From Dipteronia dyeriana (taxonomy: Eukaryota > Streptophyta > Magnoliopsida > Sapindales > Sapindaceae): a stretch of 64,000 bases of DNA. The notes below the pieces were generated by a model. The model was not told where the DNA came from. It saw nothing but the letters and a program-made list of their open reading frames with translations, and made no database searches. Positions 21,442 to 33,347 of the stretch are shown piece after piece. Within the stretch, counting starts at the first letter, position 1. Each line of letters begins with the position of its first letter. A program made the position numbers and the translations under genes. The stretch is from the NCBI GenBank assembly GCA_032871835.1, contig CM065299.1, positions 41,242,706-41,306,705 on the forward strand, written 5' to 3'.

Positions 21442-22334
21442 TGTTGACGTCGATTTCTGGATTGTAACAGAAAAGCCAATAAGGATAGGATTTCGGCTAT
21501 TATTTCAAAGAGAAAGAGATTCAGAGAGAGTAACGAAGACACAAGTTTTACATGGTAAAACTTCGATGACCGGAGAAACGTCCACGGGTGGTTGATGGGT
21601 CAACCAAGCCAAAATCCAATATGAAATTATGATGTTTACAAGCTCTCGATCTCTGTTTCTTCTCTCTGTATTTTTCTGTTGCTTGTTGTGTATGCTATAT
21701 TGCCTATATGAGATTATGGGTCTATTTATACGTTTTATAGAACCCTAATCTGCCTTTTACAAGTAATACAGGATCTTTGTATTTAATTGTGATTTCGGTT
21801 ACTTGCTTGAAGTAGATTTGTCTTCTTTCCTGTTTCGGAGTCTCTTATGGAAATCGAGTGGGATTCCAGTAGTGCAGTTTTATTTGGACTTGTTTCCTTA
21901 TAAGAGTGTAGTCTTTGTAGTGAAATCAAGTTGTTTCCTGATTGAGGATTCTTCTAGCTCAGTATTCTGTTCTCTTTGGGATTCTTCCTGATGGATATCT
22001 TGGCGTATTTAATGACTGAATCTGTGTGAGTTAAGCACCAAGTTTCTTACTCAGGTCGCATTTATCCCGAGTAAGAATAACACTTGTTGGTCCCGAGTAG
22101 CATCGTTTAAGCCCCGGTAGAAGATGCGTTTTTGCTAACCCCGAGTACTTTTAATTGATTCGGAATAGTTTAGTTGATCCCGAGTAGGTCTTGCCATGTT
22201 GCTTATTTACTCGGGCTTTCTTCTCTTTAATGATGCCTTGTAGGATTTTTCATGAGTGCTTATTTGGGTGTCCACCTGACAATTTTCTCCATCTTGTTGA
22301 TGACATGTACGCTTGGTAAAATTCATATACGACA
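21442..22334 (-). repeat. 3' LTR of E2
   Basis: Plus-strand text starts TGTTGACGTCGATTTCTGG and ends CATATACGACA. On the minus strand it is TGTCGTATATG...CGACGTCAACA, homologous to the E1 LTR. 893 bp. Confidence 0.9.
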
Positions 22335-22818
22335 ATACCCCCTTAAAATATTTTTGCAGAAGGAAATTTTGTTTCGGGCAAGGGTATTTTAATCATCACA
22401 AGATTTATTTGTGCCAGAGTAACCATCTTATCATGATGGAGTGTTTTAATGGTGACCTTACTAATTTGATTCAATGCCTCACGCGAGATCTTTTGACAGC
22501 GATGTTTCGGTATTTAAAGTCAAACGCTAGTTCTTTTCTCGACACGTGTCTTTTTGCCTCTTCGTTATACGATATCATTTATGAGAAAACGACTCACGTG
22601 TTTCCTCGAGTGCCGTCTGTCATCAAAGTTCATCATTTTTCATCTGCCTCAAAGTTCTAGGGTTTTGTGCTACTATTTTCTTTAAATTCTTCACTGTGAG
22701 TAAACATTGGCTCATTCTGAATTTTTTTTAGAAAACCAGAGATTTTTTCAGCTCTATCTTTGCAACGAATCACTCTCCATAGAAGATTTTGCGCCAGTTT
22801 TTCTGTTCAAGGTTAGTA
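22335..22818 (+). promoter_or_regulatory. Region upstream of E2 aORF
   Basis: No open frame. Contains TATTTAAAG at about 22510 and TCTAGGGTTTTGTGC followed by CTTTAAATTC about 135 bp before the aORF ATG. The latter pair is conserved with E1, so this may be the aORF promoter and leader. E1 lost the LTR-proximal ~300 bp. Confidence 0.4.
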
Positions 22819-25321
22819 ACGATGGACCTATCTTCCTGTCATCATCTTTTTAACGTTGCTCTTGATGAACTAGATCGGGGAAATTTCCAACTGGTTTCCT
22901 GTATTCGTAGGTTGCTGGGGAAAATTCCTGATGGAGAACCTCCATTTTTAGGAGTCAAAATTTCGGGGCTTTACCCTGATGTTGAATTTTGTGTCAAGTT
23001 CTGATTCCTTATCTAGTTCTGAATCTGATGTTTCTAATCACATGGTACCTTTGCGAAGGATGGGTAAACATCAGAGCAAAAGTCAAGTACTCAAGCACGG
23101 CTCAGGCAGCGTTCTGATCAAAAAGCAGGCTGTCAATGAGAATGTTGATGAGGCATCTAGGGTGTCTCACCTTACGTATACTGTCAAACGTCCATGCGGG
23201 TTTGATACCGAACTGAATGTGGTCTGGCTTACTGAAATAGAGAAGTATCGCTCCAGATTTGACCTGCCCGACTCTGTTATTCTGGCTCCTGCGAGAAATA
23301 GAGTTGCATGGAATCTTCTTGAGGGTATGGTGGCGATTTATGGATCCATGCTTTGCTGCGGCGTCACACTTCCCTTTCAGCAGTTCATTGCCTGGTTTTT
23401 GGTTGAAGTAGGGATAACCCCAGCTCAGTTGGCCCCGAATAGTTATAAAATCTTGATGTGTATGTGGCATATGTTCAGTAGGATGAACCTTTCGCCACCC
23501 TCCCCGAATGAAATCAGGCATTTTTTTACGCTGAGGCAAGTTAACAATACGGGGACTTATTTTCTTACATCTACTTCATCGGATAGCTGGATCCTTGAGG
23601 GAGCGAAGGTGAATCGGGAGGTCTAAACCTCTGATGACCCCAAAAAGAGGGGTTTTGTATAGGGATTCCCTACATCCAACAAGTACTGGAAGAACAGTTG
23701 GTTTTTCACTGGAGGAGCTCTCGGGCTTAATGTCACTATTGGATCTGGGGATTCCTGAACGGTGCTGAGAGTTCCCCGTTTCTTCTGTTCCCCCGAGGTG
23801 TGGAACAAGAAGGTAATTGATTACAGCGATGATGAGCTGAAGAGGCTGATTCGAGCAGCTGTTCGTACTTTGCAGAAGAGGAGCAAGAGCTACCTTTTTA
23901 AAGAGGAGGATATGATAAGGCTCGGCTTCTTTAGACAGATTTCAGGCCATCGCCGGCGATGTCAGTGATCCGGCACCCTTCCTACTGTACTTAAAAGCTT
24001 TTCGTTTCATTATATGAATTTTCCCCTTTTTTTTAGTGTTCGATACAGTCGTCGTCAGCGATCTTCAGGCTCGCCAGGTGAAGTCTATTTTATAGGTAAG
24101 CCGAAAAGAAGCTTCGCATCAGGGCGATAAAGGCATTACTCTGCCCGAGTCTGATGAGGAAACTGACATTGCTGAGGAACAGATCCCCGAATACGTTCAT
24201 CAGAGCACCCAGTCGTCTGCTGGTCCGAGTGGCCAAAGTGAGCCAACCGATACCCAACTTCCTAATAATAGGGAGAGGCGATGTGAAGGTTCGGGTGAAG
24301 AGCCTGTTGGTAGGTCTGAAGCCGATGATGGTGGTAACATCCTGATGGATCAAGTACCTGCAGGTGCCAACTGGAGCGGCTTTCGGGATGGTTCCCTGAC
24401 CTAACATCTTCAAAATGTTTTCAACGGTGCATCTTATGTAAGTTAAATCCGACTCCTTTATTGTTTTGCTTCTGTTAGATTTCTAATCGTATTCTCTTGC
24501 AGATGGTGGCTGAATTTGCTGGCGTCAGGAGGCTCAGCTGAAGGAAAGTAAGAAGGGTCGTGCTCGGGCCGAAGCTGCTTATCAACAAGAGGTCGGCTCT
24601 GTACAAATATTCGTAGACCATTTTCTGGCAAAGCAAGTTGAGGCCGAGGAAAGAGCTTCTTCGACAGAAAAGAAAGCAACATCGCTTCAAAATTTATTGC
24701 CCTCTGCCCAGGAATCTATGCTCAAGGCCGAGCAGGAAGCGGAGCAGTCTAAGTCGGCGTATGAACGGAAGATCAAAGATCTAGAGCGCCAAGCGTTGAC
24801 AGTTGAATCCTTATCCCTAGAGGCCAGGTTGGAACTTGAAGTCCAATGGGTGGATCATTTTAAAAGATCCTCTGCTTACGATGCCCTACTTCTTCAGGAA
24901 TTTCAACGCGGGTTAGTTTCGACCGGTGAATTTTTCAAAGTCAAGAATAGGGCGACTGAGAAGGCCCGAGCTAATTGGGAGTTGTCAATCAAACACCACG
25001 TAGACCGGTCCTTGGAGTCCCTTCGGACTCAGATGAAGGAATGGAAAGCTTACTGCCGTAGCCGAGGCAAAGAGCCCCATCCCATGAACTTAGAGATTCC
25101 GTCCGAACACTCCCTCTCGACCTTTTATGCTAATTAAGAGTCGGTCGAGGGTATGGTACCAGATGTTGGGCCTGTCCCGGGCGAAGATTACAGCCGATGA
25201 ATGGATGATACTGTCGATACTATCGCTTGGCCGTCTAACGAAAGCTTGCTCTGTGAATACGAGATGGTGCTAGACCCTAGTATTGGCAAATGCTCGGAAT
25301 CCTCGCAACCTTAATTTGTAG
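22819..25321 (+). pseudogene. E2 antisense additional ORF (aORF)
   Basis: ATG at 22819 opens MDLSSCHHLFNVALDELDRG then NFQLVSCIRRLLGK, as in E1. A frameshift near 22980 moves into the frame with SSSESDVSNHMVPLRRMG. The core continues with FDTELNVVWLTEIEKYRS, ARNRVAWNLLEGMVAIYGSM, LPFQQFIAWFLVEVGITPAQ and LAPNSYKILMCMWHMFSRM to ~23550 (PF04195-like). TAA at 23624 and later TAG and TGA codons interrupt the DPKKRGFV..VPRFFCSPEVWN segment. After the intron (24438-24502) comes the coiled coil, with a frameshift, then YDALLLQEFQRGLVSTGEFF (about 24877-24940). TAA at 25135 falls after STFYAN. It lies opposite to E2 gag-pol, as in E1 and E3. Confidence 0.82.
24438..24502 (+). other. Intron in E2 aORF
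   Basis: Exon GCATCTTAT, donor GTAAGTTAAATC, acceptor ATTCTCTTGCAG, next exon ATGGTGGCTGAATTTGC. 65 bp. Confidence 0.8.
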
Positions 25322-25484
25322 AACTGTAAAAAAATTCTGATTCTTTATTTTTTACTTGTAAAGAATCATTCTTTGAACTGTAACCATTCTTTTAGGAGCA
25401 ATAAAATTCTATTTTATTCTGAATTGAATGGTCTTGATCTGTTTATTGCTGATTGTTGTCGAGTGCTGTATTAAACTGGCTGAT

Positions 25485-25850
25485 GTTCGGATAACTTAAC
25501 CGAGTATCTTATTAAACCGATTGTTACCCGAATGACTTCAATTGCCAAGTATCTTATTAAACTAGCTTCTTCGTTGTTCAGGTAACTTAACCGAGTATCT
25601 TATTAAACCGGTTGTTACCCGAATGACTTCAATTGCCAAGTATCTTATTAAACTGGCTCCTTTGTTGTTCAGGTAACTTAACCGAGTATCTTATTAAACC
25701 GGTTGTTACCCGAATGACTTCAATTGCCAAGTATCTTATTAAACTGGCTCCTTTGTTGTTCTGGTAACTTAACCGAGTATCTTATTAAACCGGTTGTTAC
25801 CCGAATGACTTTAATTGGCAAGTATCTTATTAAACTGGCTCTTTATTATT
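25485..25850 (-). repeat. 91-bp tandem repeats, E2
   Basis: About four units, each with two half-units: AAGTATCTTATTAAACTGGC and GAGTATCTTATTAAACCGG, joined by TTGTTGTTCAGGTAACTTAACC and TTGTTACCCGAATGACTTCA-type linkers. Confidence 0.92.
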
Positions 25851-26413
25851 AACCGAGTCATCTTGAAACAGACAAGTTTACACTTGCGTTTCATACATGG
25901 TTGCTACCCGGACATTACATCAAGCTCACCATGATCATATGTTCGAGTCCTTATGCAATACCAAGGACGTCTCCCCAGTTTTTATGCGTAAGGGTTTGCC
26001 GAATCGTTGAAATCTTTTTTTAAAAAAAAAAATTGCTTCAACACAGCTACGCATTTCACCGAAATTTCTCCGGATAGCGTCCCGAGCATTTTTCTAGAGT
26101 GTGGTACATCGGGTTTGCCTTTTTGCGAAGGTCATTTTGACCATGCTTGGCTGGCATGCTCCTATGAGCTTTTCCGCCCATTCGGGATTTGATGGTCTCG
26201 AGAATTCTATTTTGTATGTTCTTATTATCATGCTCTTCTTCCATATGTTCTTATTATCATATGCTTTCTTTTGGAAATCCCGAGGTAGATGCTTTCCTTT
26301 CGAAAATTTCAAGTAATTTTATTTGTCACTACAAAATCAACACATTTAAATTCCATAGCTAACATTTATCGCAACTAATAGCCCTGACTAAGAAAACAAA
26401 AAGGAAAAACAAG
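25851..26413 (-). other. Conserved non-coding spacer after E2 pol
   Basis: No gene. Shares GACGTCTCCCCAG, CATCAAGCTCACCATGATCA and GTTTCATACATGGTTGC with the E1 and E3 spacers. Confidence 0.7.
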
Positions 26414-27560
26414 TTAAGGATAGAAAATCTTTAGATATTGAGCGTTGCATGGTCGGGGTAAAACCCCTCCGTTGGGTAGTGCAATCCAATATGCTTTATG
26501 GCCAGCTATTCCCTCGACCATGTATGGGCCCTCCCATTTTTCTGCAGGGAACATGCAGCTTTATTTTTCGTGTTTAGTGATACCCTCCTGAGCACTAGGT
26601 CTCCAAGCTGGAATTTCCTGATTCGAACACGAGAATTGTAGTGGCGAACCACTCTTTGTTGATATGTTGTATTTCTTATTCGGGAGTTCTCCCTTTTTTC
26701 TTCTAGCTCATCCAAACTTTGTAGTAGCATATCAATATTCTGCTCTTTATTATATAGCCTGACCCGGAGGGACGCATACGATGTTTCTACGGGGATGACA
26801 GCTTCTATTCCGAACGCTAAGGTGAACGGAGTTTCTCCTGTTGAAGTCCTTGTTGTCGTCCTGTATGCCCATAATACTTCAGGAAGCTTTTCAACCCAGC
26901 TTCCTTTTTTGTCATCCAACTTTGCTTTGATGGTGTGCTTGATAATTTTATTTACTGCTTCTACCTGTTCGTTTGTTTGAGGATGAGCTGATGTCGCATA
27001 GTAGTTAGCAATCTGATACTTTTCGCACAACTGTCCGAATTTTTGGTTATCAAACTGGGTGCCATTTTCGGTGATTATAGTGTCCGGAACTCCTAACCTA
27101 TAAAGTATGTTCTTCTTTACAAAATTTATGGTGTTGGCTTCTGTGATATGAACCAGTGATTCAGCTTCTGCCCATTTTGTGAAATAATCGACAACTACTA
27201 TGGCGTGCATTGCTCCACCCCCTGTCCCAGCTGGCATTGGGCCGATCAGGTCTAGGCCCCACATGGTGAATGGCCATGGGGCAGTGAGGTTTCTGAGCTT
27301 TTTTGGGGGTTTTCGGATATCGTTAGCAATCCTTTAACAGGTATTGCAACTTTTCGACCACTGCTGTGCGTCGGAGAAAAGCGTAGGCCAGTAATAGTCT
27401 TGCCTGAGCACCTTATGCGCTAGACTTCTACCCTCAGTGTGGTTTCCGTAAGATCCTTCATGGATCTCTTGAAGTATTTGATATGCATCTTCTTCAGGTA
27501 CACATCTCTTAAGAACTCGGGAAAACCCCATTCTGTATAATTCTCCTCTGATCACGGTAT
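26414..27560 (-). pseudogene. int: E2 integrase
   Basis: N-terminal zinc-binding HHCC domain: EIHEGSYGNHTEGRSLAHKV ... SKSCNTC (27480-27334), followed by an in-frame TAA (27333-27331). The core opens at 27264: GLDLIGPMPAGTGG, VDYFTKWAEAE, IITENGTQFD (second catalytic Asp replaced by Glu, codon 27069-27067) and QTNEQVEAVNKIIK with the catalytic Glu. The C-terminal RKFQLGDLVLRRVSLNTKNK is followed by a frameshift near 26560, so WEGPYMVEG-type text is out of frame. TAA at 26416 closes pol. Inactive by two independent changes. Confidence 0.88.
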
Positions 27561-27739
27561 ACCAAGCCGATCGATACCTGATGCGCTTTGCTAGTACCGT
27601 ATCTTCCGAGAGTACGCCTTCTTCCAGGAACCTTATCAGTTAGACCATCCAACTGTCTTGCTGTGTTCGGACTTTTGAAATTTCCAAACGCTTAGGTTCA
27701 GCTGTACTCGGTTTAAGGAGGTGTGCAACCGGAATGGTC

Positions 27740-28300
27740 TTTGGTCTGAATGTGGTTGTTGCTGATGCTAATTTAGACAATGCGCCAGCCTTTTCATTTT
27801 CTTCCTTAGGGATCTGAGCAATCTTGTATTCTTTAAATTTTTGGAGGAGCTATTTCGCCATGTCACGGTAGGCTATCATACCTTCATCTTTGGCCTGGTA
27901 CTCGTCCATAACCTGGTTGACAACTACCTGTAAATCGCTGAATATCTCAACTTCATCTGCCCCGAGAGCTATGCAGACTCTAAGTTCAGCTAACAATGCT
28001 TCCTACTTAGCTTGACTATTGGTTGCTTTGAAATCAAATCTCATGGCACATTCAACATCATCTCCTTCTGGGGTGCGAACTACGATCCCTGCCCTGCTGC
28101 CATGAGTGTTTGAAGAACCATCAACATACAGTTTACATGGGAAACTTTTATCCAACAGTCTTTTTGCTTCCAGGTTTGGTTATGTAAACTCGGCTATGAA
28201 GTCTGCCACAGCTTGTCCTTTGAGGGAGGTTCTGGGGACATAATGAATATCGAATTCACTTAGCTCGATTGCCCATTTGGTAAGTCTTCATGATATTTTT
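27740..28300 (-). pseudogene. E2 second RNase H
   Basis: On the minus strand: LSEFDIHYVPRTSLKGQAV, KLYVDGSSNTHGSRAGIVV (catalytic Asp kept), AMRFDFKATNSQAK then TAG near 28004, EALLAELRVCIALGADEVEI, FSDLQVVVNQVMDEYQAKDE, and a second stop in the MAK*LLQKF segment. Homologous to the E1 and E3 domains. Confidence 0.85.
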
Positions 28301-29394
28301 GGCTTTTGTAAAATTTGTTTTAATGGGCAATTGGTGAGAACCTGGAATGTATGGGCCTGAAAATGTGGTCTCAATTTTTTTGCTGCTGAAACCAATGCTA
28401 AGGCCATTTTTTCCGCCTGTGAGTACCTGGTCTCAGCCAGTAAGAGTGCCTTGCTGGTATAATACACTGGTTTCTGCACTCCATCTTCGGTTCTGACTAA
28501 GACTGGACTTGCTGCAAGCTCGGTCATTGACAGATACAGCTGAAGTATTTCCCCTTTTTGTGGTTTTGAGAGAACTGGTGCATGTCCCAGATACTCTTTT
28601 ATTTTTAAGAATGCTTGCCCGCACTCTTTATTCCACTCGAGTCCTTTTCCTTTTTTGATTATCTTGAAAAAGGGTGTGCACCTGTCTGTAGCCCTCGAGA
28701 TGAATCTTCCCAAGGAAGCTAAACACCCTGTTAAGCGATGTACTTCTCTTAATGTTTTGGGTGAAGTCATTTTTTGCAAGGCCTGGATCTTCTCGGGATT
28801 CGATTCCTCTTTGGTGGACTAGAAAACCTAAAATCTCTCCGAAGAGACTCTGAATAAACATTTGTTCGGGTTTAATTTCATCTGGTATCTTCTTAGGACA
28901 TCAAATGTCTCTCGGAGATCCTGGGTATGCTCATCTGCCGAGACACTTTTAGTCAACATGTCATCAATGTATACTTCCATGTTCCTTCCTATTTATCGAG
29001 TGAAGATTTTGTTGACCAACCTTTGATACCTAGCACCTGCATTTTTTAAACCGAAGGGCATTACTGTGTAGCAATATAAACCCTTATCCATTGTGAAAGC
29101 TGTTTTTTCTTCATCAGCTTTACTCATCCGGATCTGATTGTATCCTGAGTAATCGTCCATGAAGATAAGAAATTCGTGACCTGCTGTGGCATCCACTAGC
29201 TGGTCTATCTTTGGGAGTGGGAAGCTATCCTTTGGGCATACCTTGTTCAGATCCGTGAAATCTACGCACATCCTCCATTGTCCATTTTTCTTTTGGACGA
29301 GGACTACGTTGGTGACCCACTGAGGGTAGCTGACTTCTCTGATTGATCCAGTTGCCAGTAGCTTTTCCACCTCTTGTTTGATTGCTTGACTTCT
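28288..29394 (-). pseudogene. pol: E2 reverse transcriptase and RNase H
   Basis: Begins just downstream of a TAA at 29397-29395 shared with E3. RT motifs: KLLATGSIREVSYPQWV, RMCVDFTDLNKVCPKDS, FMDDYSGYNQIRMSK, MPFGLKNAGARYQRLVNKIF, TAA where E3 has Gln (FTRQIG), YIDDM at 28971-28957, RRYQMKLNPNKCLF. Frame changes near 28860-28800. RNase H from 28779: MTSPKTLREVHRLTGCLASL, GKGLEWNKECGQAFLKIKEY, LYLSMTELAASPVLVRTEDG, PVYYTSKALLLAETRYSQ. Here the Gln codon is intact where E1 and E3 have TAG. Confidence 0.9.
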
Positions 29395-30260
29395 TTAAGG
29401 ATTGAACGATCGTCTCTTTTGTATTACTGGTTTTGCATTCGGGTTAACTGCGAGGTGGTGGGATATTACTCGGGCATCTATTCCTATCATATCTTCGTGA
29501 CTCCAAACGAACACGTCTTTGTACTCTACAAGCAGATTGGTTAGGTCTTGCTTGACTTTTCCATCCAAGTTAGCCCCGATCATGATTTTCTTATCCGGTT
29601 TGTCATCTTTGAGTACTACTTCTTCAACCAATTCTGTTTTTGATTCATTTGAGTCCTCCCTCGGATCCAGTTCGAATGACAAGGACTCTTTACACTGATT
29701 TGGCTGCATTATGGTGCACACTTGTTCAGCATCATGCTTGTCTTTGTATACTGACAGGTTTGCTCTTCGTGCTATCTCTTGGGATCCTTTGACTATCCTA
29801 ACCCCTTGTTCTGTTGGGAACTTGATCATTAATTCATAAGTGGCCGTCACGGCCCTTGTTTTATTCAGGAATGGCCGACCCAATAATGCATTATACGGCC
29901 AATTGTCCAAATCAACTACAACGAAGTTGAGCAAGACAGTTCTCTGGCATGGTGCCATTCCAATCTTTACAGGTAGTTTTACCGGCCCGAGTGACCTGAC
30001 CTCTATCCCTCCAAACCTTCTTAATGGAGTATGGAAAGGCTATAAATCTTTTAAGTCTAGTCTTAGCTGGTCGTATATGGCCACGCTTAGGATGTCTGCT
30101 GAACTCCCATTATCTATTAAAATTCTCCGGACTTCCCTATGGCCAATCCGGGCACTTATAACCAAAGCGTCATTAGGCCGAACATCGACACCATGGGAAT
30201 CTGCCTGTGTAAAGACTATTGGGTCCCATCCTTCCTTTACCCTTTTCAGGTCTGGCTCAA
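29395..30260 (-). pseudogene. pro: E2 protease and linker
   Basis: Active site RILIDNGSSADI around 30124-30092, catalytic Asp present. The frame then runs through KLPVKIGMAPCQRTVLLNF, VVDLDNWPYNALLGRPFLN, KTRAVTATYELMIKF and the acidic linker (ELVEEVVLKDDKPDKKIMIG) to VIQKRRSFNP and the TAA at 29397-29395. Otherwise open for 187 codons (29958-29395). Confidence 0.88.
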
Positions 30261-30299
30261 CCGAGTTTATGTCGAAGTTATTCCTTGCTTCTATTGCTT

Positions 30300-32092
30300 C
30301 TTTGATTTCCTGAGTTCGTTCTCAGTTGCTTCTCCCAGTAAAGGGTCCTCCGAAAATTGTATGTATTACCTGATTGGCTTCGGGACTGGCCTTTTGATTT
30401 CGTCCAGAATGATCAACTTTAACTTCTTTCTTAGCTTCTTATTTCTCATCTTTTTTTAAGATTATATCCCGCAAATGCCCTTCCCGAATGAGAGTCTCTA
30501 TGTAATCTCTGAGCTGGTAACACTTTGAAGTCTCGTGCCCAGTTTCCTTGTGAAACATGCAATACATGGTTGTATCTTTCTGGGCAAACTGAGACTGTCA
30601 CCGCGGTTCTTGTACCATATTCTTCTCTTCTAGGATGGCTAGAATTTCTTCTTGTTTTTTTCGAAGAGGGGTGTAATTGGTGTATCTGCCTCGGTATTTA
30701 TCTGTGGACTATTCGACATTACGCCCATTACCTCTATCCTTGTTTTTCTCCTTACCGTTCCCTTTTAGCTTTCCCTTTTGATACTGCCACTTGGATTCAG
30801 CATCCTTCTATTCAGGCTTTCCTCCGTGCATATAGCTCCCTCCTGTAGCTAACTCTTCTTCTTCGACCAGTGCGTATCCTCCTGCCATATCCATCATGTC
30901 AGCATACCTGGTCAGCCATGCTCTTCTCAAATCAAAGGATAGCCGTCCATTCTGCAAGTTATTGGTGAAAGCAGCAATAATTGCTTCATCATTTGCACTG
31001 CCAATTTCTGATACTGCTTCACCGAATCGGCCTAAGTATTTCTTTAATAACTCGTCCTTCCCCTGCTTTATTTGAGAGAGGTAGGCCACCGAATTTTTTC
31101 TGTGAACATTGCTCAGAAATAGCCTTGAGAAGCTTCTGCTCAGTTCGCTGAAATTTTTGATGCTCGCCGGGGGTAGTCTCCCAAACCATCTTGACCCTGT
31201 GTCTCCTGGTGTTTGCGGAAAGTTGAGACACAATAGGGGTCACTGTGGGCATATTGAGCCATGGCACTTTTATAGCCTCTAACATGCTCCTTTGGATCTG
31301 TATCTTTTTTGAATTGCTCCACATGCGGCATCCTGAACCTTTCTGCAAATGGGGTCCGTAAGATTTCCTTGGTGAATGGACTGTCTGAGTCATCGTCAGA
31401 TAAATCGTTATAGCCATAACGTCTGACCAATGCATCCATCTGACGCCTATTGTTCTCGACTTCTTGAGTTAGGCTCTGGATCATGACATCTCTGTCCCCC
31501 ACTGGGCTTCCACGACGGTTGAACCGTTGGGTAACTGTCATTCTTTCTAGCTCTTCACTTTGATGTCGAATTCTTGCATGACTCCGTAATGACGTTTGCG
31601 ATGAGGCTGATCACTATCTTCTGATGACGATCGATCCCTGTGCCGGTCATATTTACAGTGTATAGTGCGGACTGTCTGATCCTGGTCCTGCTTTTGGTTT
31701 AGTCGTTCTTCAGGCGTCTTACATCTGGTCTGGTTGATTGGGGTAGAGTTCCTTCCGATTTCCAGCATAGTTACTCATGGCCCTACTACCACCAAGTGAA
31801 GCCTTGCAGATAGAGGATCAAGAGTCTGTACTTCAGCAGTCATTAAATCAACAGTCTGTGCTTCTGTAGCCAATAGATCAACCCCTTCCCTTACTGCGTC
31901 TGCCACCAATTGCTGTAATACTTCTCGAAAATGCAGCGTCAGGTCTCCGCTAGTTGGGGGAACCTGTTGGATCCCTGCCAAGTGTGTGGTTCGGTCCTCC
32001 GTATTTGCTGCCAGATCTCGTGATGTGCTACCAACATGGAAGTTGTCAGGTGACTTTCGGCCATTCCTAGAATCGCTTCTGCTTCCTCCCAT
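30300..32092 (-). pseudogene. gag: E2 gag
   Basis: ATG at 32092 opens MGGSRSDSRNGRKSPDNFHV; the first frame ends at 31775 (TGA) after an expanded TEAQTVDLMTAEVQTLDPL segment absent in E1 and E3. SR-rich DRHRDRSSSEDSDQPHRKR follows, then capsid-type MDALVRRYGYNDLSDDDSD, FAERFRMPHVEQFKKDTDPK, GSRWFGRLPPASIKNFSEL, KNSVAYLSQIKQGKDELLKK and MDMAGGYALVEEEELATGG. The zinc knuckle CMFHKETGHETSKC (near 30560-30515) is intact. Frameshifts join these pieces. Confidence 0.85.
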
Positions 32093-32119
32093 GTCTATTT
32101 AATTAAATCGGAGGTTCAA

Positions 32120-32141
32120 GCCCCTTCCTTTTAGAGCCAAT
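32120..32141 (-). promoter_or_regulatory. Primer-binding site region of E2
   Basis: On the minus strand ATTGGCTCTAAAAGGAAGGG directly follows the LTR end TCAACA. Same place as the E1 and E3 sites. Confidence 0.5.
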
Positions 32142-33005
32142 TGTTGACGTCGATTTCTGGATTGTATCAGAAAAGCCAACAAGGATTGGATTTCGACTAT
32201 TAATTCAAAAAGAAATAGATTCAGAGAGAGTAACGAAGACAAAAGTTTTACGTGGTAAAACTCCGATGACCGGAGAAACGTCCACGGGTGGTTGATGGGT
32301 CAACCAAGCCAAAATCCACTATGAAATTATGATGTTTACAAGCTTTCGATCTCTCTTTCTTCTCTCTGTATTTTTCTGTTGCTTGTTGTGTATGCTATAT
32401 TGCCTATATGAGATTATGGGTCTATTTATACGTTTTATAGAACCCTAATATGCCTTTTACAAGTAATACAGAATCTTTGTATTTAATTGTGATTTCGGTT
32501 ACTTGCTTGAAGTAGATTTGTCTTCTTTCTTGTTTCGGAGTCTCTTATGGAAATCGAGTGGGATTCCTGTAGTGCAGTTTTATTTGGACTTGTTTCCTTA
32601 TAAGAGTGTAGTCTTTGTAGTGAAATCAAGTTGTTTCCTGATTGAGGATTCTTCTAGCTCAGTATTCTGTTCTCTTTGGGATTCTTCCTGATGGATATCT
32701 TCGCATATTTAATGACTGAATCCGTGTGAATTAAGCACCAAGTTTCTTACTCGGGTCGCATTTATCCCGAGTAAGAATAACACTTGTTGGTCCCGAGTAG
32801 CGCCGTTTAAGCCTGGGTAGAAGATGTTTTTTCGCTAACCCCGAGTACTTTTAATTGATTCGAAATAGTTTAGTTGATCCCGAGTAGGTCTTGCCATGCT
32901 TCTTATTTACTCGGGCTTTTTTCTCTTTAACGATGCCTTGTAGGATTTTTCATGAGTGCTTATTTGGGTGTCCACCTGACAATTTTGTCCATCTTGTCGA
33001 TGACA
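32142..33005 (-). repeat. 5' LTR of E2, truncated at its outer end
   Basis: Near-identical to 21442-22303. Breaks off at GATGACA (33005), about 31 bp before the LTR terminus, and is joined to E3 aORF sequence. Confidence 0.9.
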
Positions 33006-33347
33006 CAACTGCCTAAAAATAGGGAGAGGCAGTATGAGAGTCTAAGTGAAGAGCCTGTTGGACTGTATAAAGCTGGCGATGGTGGTAACGTCTTGATGGA
33101 TCAAATGCATGTCATTGCCGAGCTTTTTGAGTCTTTTCAGGATGATTTACAGGAAGATCCTGCTGCTGATCTCTTCCACCGTTCTCGGGGTGAGAAGCGA
33201 AAGGCAGTTAGTTCGCCTCCTCGTCCTCTCAAAGTTCCTCGGGTAGTCACATTCATTGACTCCAGCGATAAAGATGTTGCGGATGAGATTGCCCTCGAGT
33301 GTAGGTGCTGGAGTATCGGCAGATACAGTCACTTCAGGTCCAAGTAG
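32952..33347 (+). other. Chimeric open frame across the E2 LTR / E3 aORF junction
   Basis: 131 codons start inside the LTR (MSAYLGVHLTILSILSM, 32952-33002) and continue into the aORF linker (LPKNRERQYESLSEEPVGL ... GEKRKAVSSPPRPLKVPRVV). The ATG and first residues are LTR-derived. Made by the deletion junction at about 33005. No evidence of expression. Confidence 0.6.

Larger units (their letters stand above)
21442..33005 (-). mobile_element. Tat-lineage retrotransposon E2
   Basis: Oriented on the minus strand: 5' LTR 33005-32142, primer site, gag, protease, RT/RNase H, second RNase H, integrase, spacer, 91-bp repeats, aORF (plus strand), 3' LTR 22334-21442. The two LTRs are nearly identical by eye; a 62-codon stretch translates identically in both (21803-21991 and 32503-32691). 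That indicates a young insertion. The 5' LTR lacks its last ~31 bp and abuts the aORF of E3. No matching target duplication is found (ATATT on the left only). Confidence 0.88.

Noticed and set aside
21803..21991. 62-codon ORF identical at 32503-32691
   Set aside because: It is LTR sequence of E2; identity reflects the young age of the insertion.
29840..30313. 157-codon plus-strand ORF, similar to 39265-39738
   Set aside because: Both are antisense shadows of the E2 and E3 protease region; they look conserved because the sense strand is.
9877..33005. E1 and E2 as one very large element with inverted LTRs
   Set aside because: E1 has matching ATATT duplications at both of its ends, and its internal order is complete without E2.
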